Shown: positions 61,988 through 64,000 of the stretch, piece after piece
How the letters are laid out: each line of letters opens with the position of its first letter
How positions within the stretch are numbered: position 1 is the stretch's first letter
Origin: Pseudomonas fluorescens
Lineage (GTDB): Bacteria > Pseudomonadota > Gammaproteobacteria > Pseudomonadales > Pseudomonadaceae
NCBI RefSeq assembly: GCF_902498065.1
Contig: NZ_CABVIR010000001.1
Coordinates: forward strand, 1,860,001 to 1,924,000
Direction of reading: 5' to 3'
DNA: 64,000 nucleotides
The notes under the pieces: generated by a model
Seen by the model: only the letters and a program-made list of their open reading frames with translations
The model's database searches: none
Told to the model about the DNA's origin: nothing
Made by a program: the position numbers and the translations under genes

Positions 61988-63025
61988 ATGAATTTCCAGA
62001 TAGCCATGCTGCTGGGCCAGGACGGCATGACCAACGGCGCGATCTATGCGCTGTTGGCCTTGTCGATCCTCCTGGTGTTCACCGTGACCCGGATCCTGTT
62101 GATCCCCCAGGGTGAATTCGTGACCTACGGCGCCTTGACCATGGCCACGTTGCAGAGCGGTCACCCGACTGCTCTGGTCTGGCTGCTGCTCGGCCTGACG
62201 CTGATCGACTGCGCTCTCGATGTCTGGGGCGCGGCACGTTCAAGCCAGGCCTTTCGGTTCCCCGTGCGCATTCTCTTCAAGCTGGGCTATGCCGGCCTGC
62301 TGGCAGTGCTGATCAACACCTTGCCGTTGGCCGAATTGCCGATGGCAGTCCAGGCCTTGTTGACGCTGGCGCTGGTGGTTCCGCTGGGGCCGCAAATCTA
62401 CCGACTGGTGTTCCAGCCGATCGCCTCGGCCAGCTCACTGGTCTTGCTGATTGTGTCGATCGCCGTGCACGTGAGCATGGTCGGTATCGCCCTGTTGCTG
62501 TTCGGTCCCGAAGGCGCACGCACGCAACCATTCTCCGAAGCCGGCCTGGAGCTGGGTCCGGTCACGTTCAACAGCCAGACGCTCTGGGTGCTGGCCGTGT
62601 CCCTGGGGCTGATCGTCGGACTGTATCTGTTCTTCGAGCGCACGCTGTATGGCAAAGCCCTGCGTGCCACCGCGGTTAACCGCATGGGGGCGAGGCTGAT
62701 GGGCATCTCGCCGACCCTCGCCGGCAAGTCGACCTTCCTGCTCGCAGCGCTGATCGGCACGCTGTCGGGGATCCTGATCGCCCCGATCACCACCCTGTAT
62801 TTCGACTCTGGTTTTGTCATCAGCCTCAAAGGCTTTGTCGGCGCGATCATCGGCGGACTGGTGAGCTATCCGGTCGCCGCACTCGGCGCCCTGGCGGTGG
62901 GCTTGATCGAAGCCTTCTCGATGTTCTGGGCCAGTACCTACAAAGAGATCATCGTGTTCACACTGATTATTCCGTTCCTGCTGTGGCGTTCGTTCACCAG
63001 TCGTCATGTGGAGGAAGAAGAATGA
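61988..63025 (+). CDS. branched-chain-type ABC transporter permease, LivH family
   Basis: A 345-residue inner-membrane permease with many helices; NGAIYALLALSILLVFTVTRI and the ILIPQGEFVTYGA loop at the N-terminus, and YGKALRATAVNRMGARLMGIS (ATPase-contact loop) are LivH hallmarks. Longer than the usual about 290-310 residues because of an extra central segment around residues 70-125. It overlaps LivM by 4 bases (ATGA). Confidence 0.88.
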   Translation: MNFQIAMLLGQDGMTNGAIYALLALSILLVFTVTRILLIPQGEFVTYGALTMATLQSGHPTALVWLLLGLTLIDCALDVWGAARSSQAFRFPVRILFKLGYAGLLAVLINTLPLAELPMAVQALLTLALVVPLGPQIYRLVFQPIASASSLVLLIVSIAVHVSMVGIALLLFGPEGARTQPFSEAGLELGPVTFNSQTLWVLAVSLGLIVGLYLFFERTLYGKALRATAVNRMGARLMGISPTLAGKSTFLLAALIGTLSGILIAPITTLYFDSGFVISLKGFVGAIIGGLVSYPVAALGALAVGLIEAFSMFWASTYKEIIVFTLIIPFLLWRSFTSRHVEEEE

Positions 63026-64000
63026 ATTCGCGCTATCTGTTGCTTGCCCTGTTGCTGGTGGTGGGCGTTGCGCCGCTGCTGTTGCCGCCGTACTACGTCA
63101 CCCTGCTCAATTACATCGGCATGTACGCCATGGTCGTCTTGGGGCTGGTGCTGCTCACGGGTGTCGGCGGCATGACCAGTTTCGGTCAGGCCGCGTTCGT
63201 CGGGCTGGGGGCCTACACTTCTGCCTACCTGACCACCACCGAGCAATTGCCAGCCTGGCTGGCGTGGGCCGGGACGTCACCGTGGCTGACGCTGCTGGTG
63301 GGCGTGGCGCTCACTGCGTCAGTGGCACTGATTCTCGGTGCCCTGACGCTCAAGTTGTCTGGGCATTACCTGCCGCTGGGAACGATTGCCTGGGGCCTTT
63401 CGCTGTACTACCTGTTCGGCACGCTGGAATCCCTGGGCGGCCATACCGGCGTCGGCGGCTTGCCATCGATTTCGCTGTTCGGCCTGAAACTGGATAAGGG
63501 CGAAAACATTTTCTACCTGATCTGGGCCCTGCTTTTATTGGCGATCGTCATCACACAGAATCTCCTGAATTCTCGCGAAGGCCGCGCCATTCGCGCACTC
63601 AAGGGCGGTCAGGTCATGGCCGAGTCGATGGGGGTCAACACCTTCCGCTCGAAGATGGTGATCTTCGTCATCTCTGCGGTGTTCGCAGCCATTTCCGGCT
63701 GGCTTTATGCGCACACCCAACGCTTCGTCAACCCGACACCCTTCGGCCTGAACATGGGCATCGATTACCTGTTCATGGCCCTGATCGGCGGGGTCGGCAG
63801 CGTGTGGGGCGCCCTGCTCGGCGCGGGCATCCTGACCCTGCTCAAGCAATGGCTGCAGGACTGGTTGCCGCACTTGCTGGGTAACACCGGCAACTACGAA
63901 ATCATCGTATTCGGCATCCTGATCGTGGTGCTTATGCAGCGTGCACCGGGTGGTCTTTGGCCTTTGCTGACGCGCCTGATACCGGTCCGCTTCAGGGTCC
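63022..64000 (+). CDS. branched-chain-type ABC transporter permease, LivM family (3' end beyond window)
   Basis: Open frame of 326 codons to the window edge starting with ATG in the ATGA overlap with LivH (GGAGGAAG upstream). Typical LivM segments: GGMTSFGQAAFVGLGAYTSAYL, SGHYLPLGTIAWGLSLYY, and RAIRALKGGQVMAESMGVN (ATPase-contact loop). It may continue into a fused ATPase or be followed by LivG/LivF genes outside the window. Confidence 0.88.
   Translation, partial: MNSRYLLLALLLVVGVAPLLLPPYYVTLLNYIGMYAMVVLGLVLLTGVGGMTSFGQAAFVGLGAYTSAYLTTTEQLPAWLAWAGTSPWLTLLVGVALTASVALILGALTLKLSGHYLPLGTIAWGLSLYYLFGTLESLGGHTGVGGLPSISLFGLKLDKGENIFYLIWALLLLAIVITQNLLNSREGRAIRALKGGQVMAESMGVNTFRSKMVIFVISAVFAAISGWLYAHTQRFVNPTPFGLNMGIDYLFMALIGGVGSVWGALLGAGILTLLKQWLQDWLPHLLGNTGNYEIIVFGILIVVLMQRAPGGLWPLLTRLIPVRFRV

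Noticed and set aside
1..64000. CRISPR arrays, tRNA or rRNA genes, prophage or integrative element
   Set aside because: No regularly spaced repeats, no tRNA-like cloverleaf noticed, and no integrase, capsid or conjugation genes.

Overview
The window looks like a chromosomal segment of a plant- or soil-associated Pseudomonas (fluorescens/putida-like). Supporting signs are the ferulate-vanillin genes in a pseudomonad order, OprD-type porins, a REP-like hairpin, GC-rich coding sequence and Shine-Dalgarno-led genes. No rRNA, tRNA, CRISPR array, integrase or intact insertion sequence was found. Nearly everything encodes uptake and breakdown of plant-derived aromatics, amines and auxin.

1-7.5 kb: an operon read leftward (aldehyde dehydrogenase, coniferyl-alcohol dehydrogenase CalA, DUF1302 and DUF1329 outer-membrane/secreted proteins) lies next to a divergent XylR/DmpR-type sigma-54 activator. 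A well-matched -24/-12 promoter and an upstream activator site sit between them. 7.7-10.6 kb: vanAB (vanillate O-demethylase) with its GntR repressor VanR and two ATGGATCCAT operators. 10.7-21.8 kb: the feruloyl-CoA block (ech, vdh, fcs, aat, acd), a divergent MarR regulator with a palindromic operator, an OprD porin and the hydroxycinnamate MFS transporter HcnK. Together these genes could take coniferyl alcohol or aldehyde through ferulate, feruloyl-CoA, vanillin and vanillate to protocatechuate.

21.9-26.7 kb: GntR regulator, polar amino-acid ABC transporter and gamma-glutamyltransferase-like enzyme in one leftward unit. 27-28.7 kb: TetR regulator plus aldo/keto reductase. 28.8-35.5 kb: a leftward unit of NylB-like serine hydrolase, beta-barrel porin, orphan polyamine-type binding protein, DUF3237 protein and chemoreceptor; this is the best candidate here for an undescribed system. 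35.5-36.2 kb: a graveyard of at least four gene fragments. 36.2-41.1 kb: gamma-glutamylpolyamine-synthetase-like enzyme, class III aminotransferase, SDR and a divergent LysR regulator.

41.4-46.6 kb: AraC/FeaR-like regulator, phenylacetaldehyde-type dehydrogenase, COG4313 outer-membrane protein and GMC alcohol dehydrogenase. 46.7-50.9 kb: an unassigned set (NIPSNAP protein, 3-hydroxyacyl-CoA dehydrogenase, octopine-dehydrogenase-like enzyme, FMN 2-hydroxy-acid dehydrogenase). 51-60 kb: OprD porin and an indole-3-acetic acid degradation cluster in the order iacH-A-B-I-C-D-E-F-G, without an adjacent iacR. 60.7-64 kb: a divergent branched-chain-type ABC transporter (binding protein, LivH, partial LivM), preceded by an AT-rich spacer with a sigma-54-like promoter and an Anr-like box.

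A-rich Crc/Hfq-type motifs (AANAANAA) recur just upstream of many phenylpropanoid/vanillate genes but not of the iac genes, suggesting shared post-transcriptional catabolite repression of the first pathway. Functions are inferred from recognisable motifs and gene context; no database search was possible.
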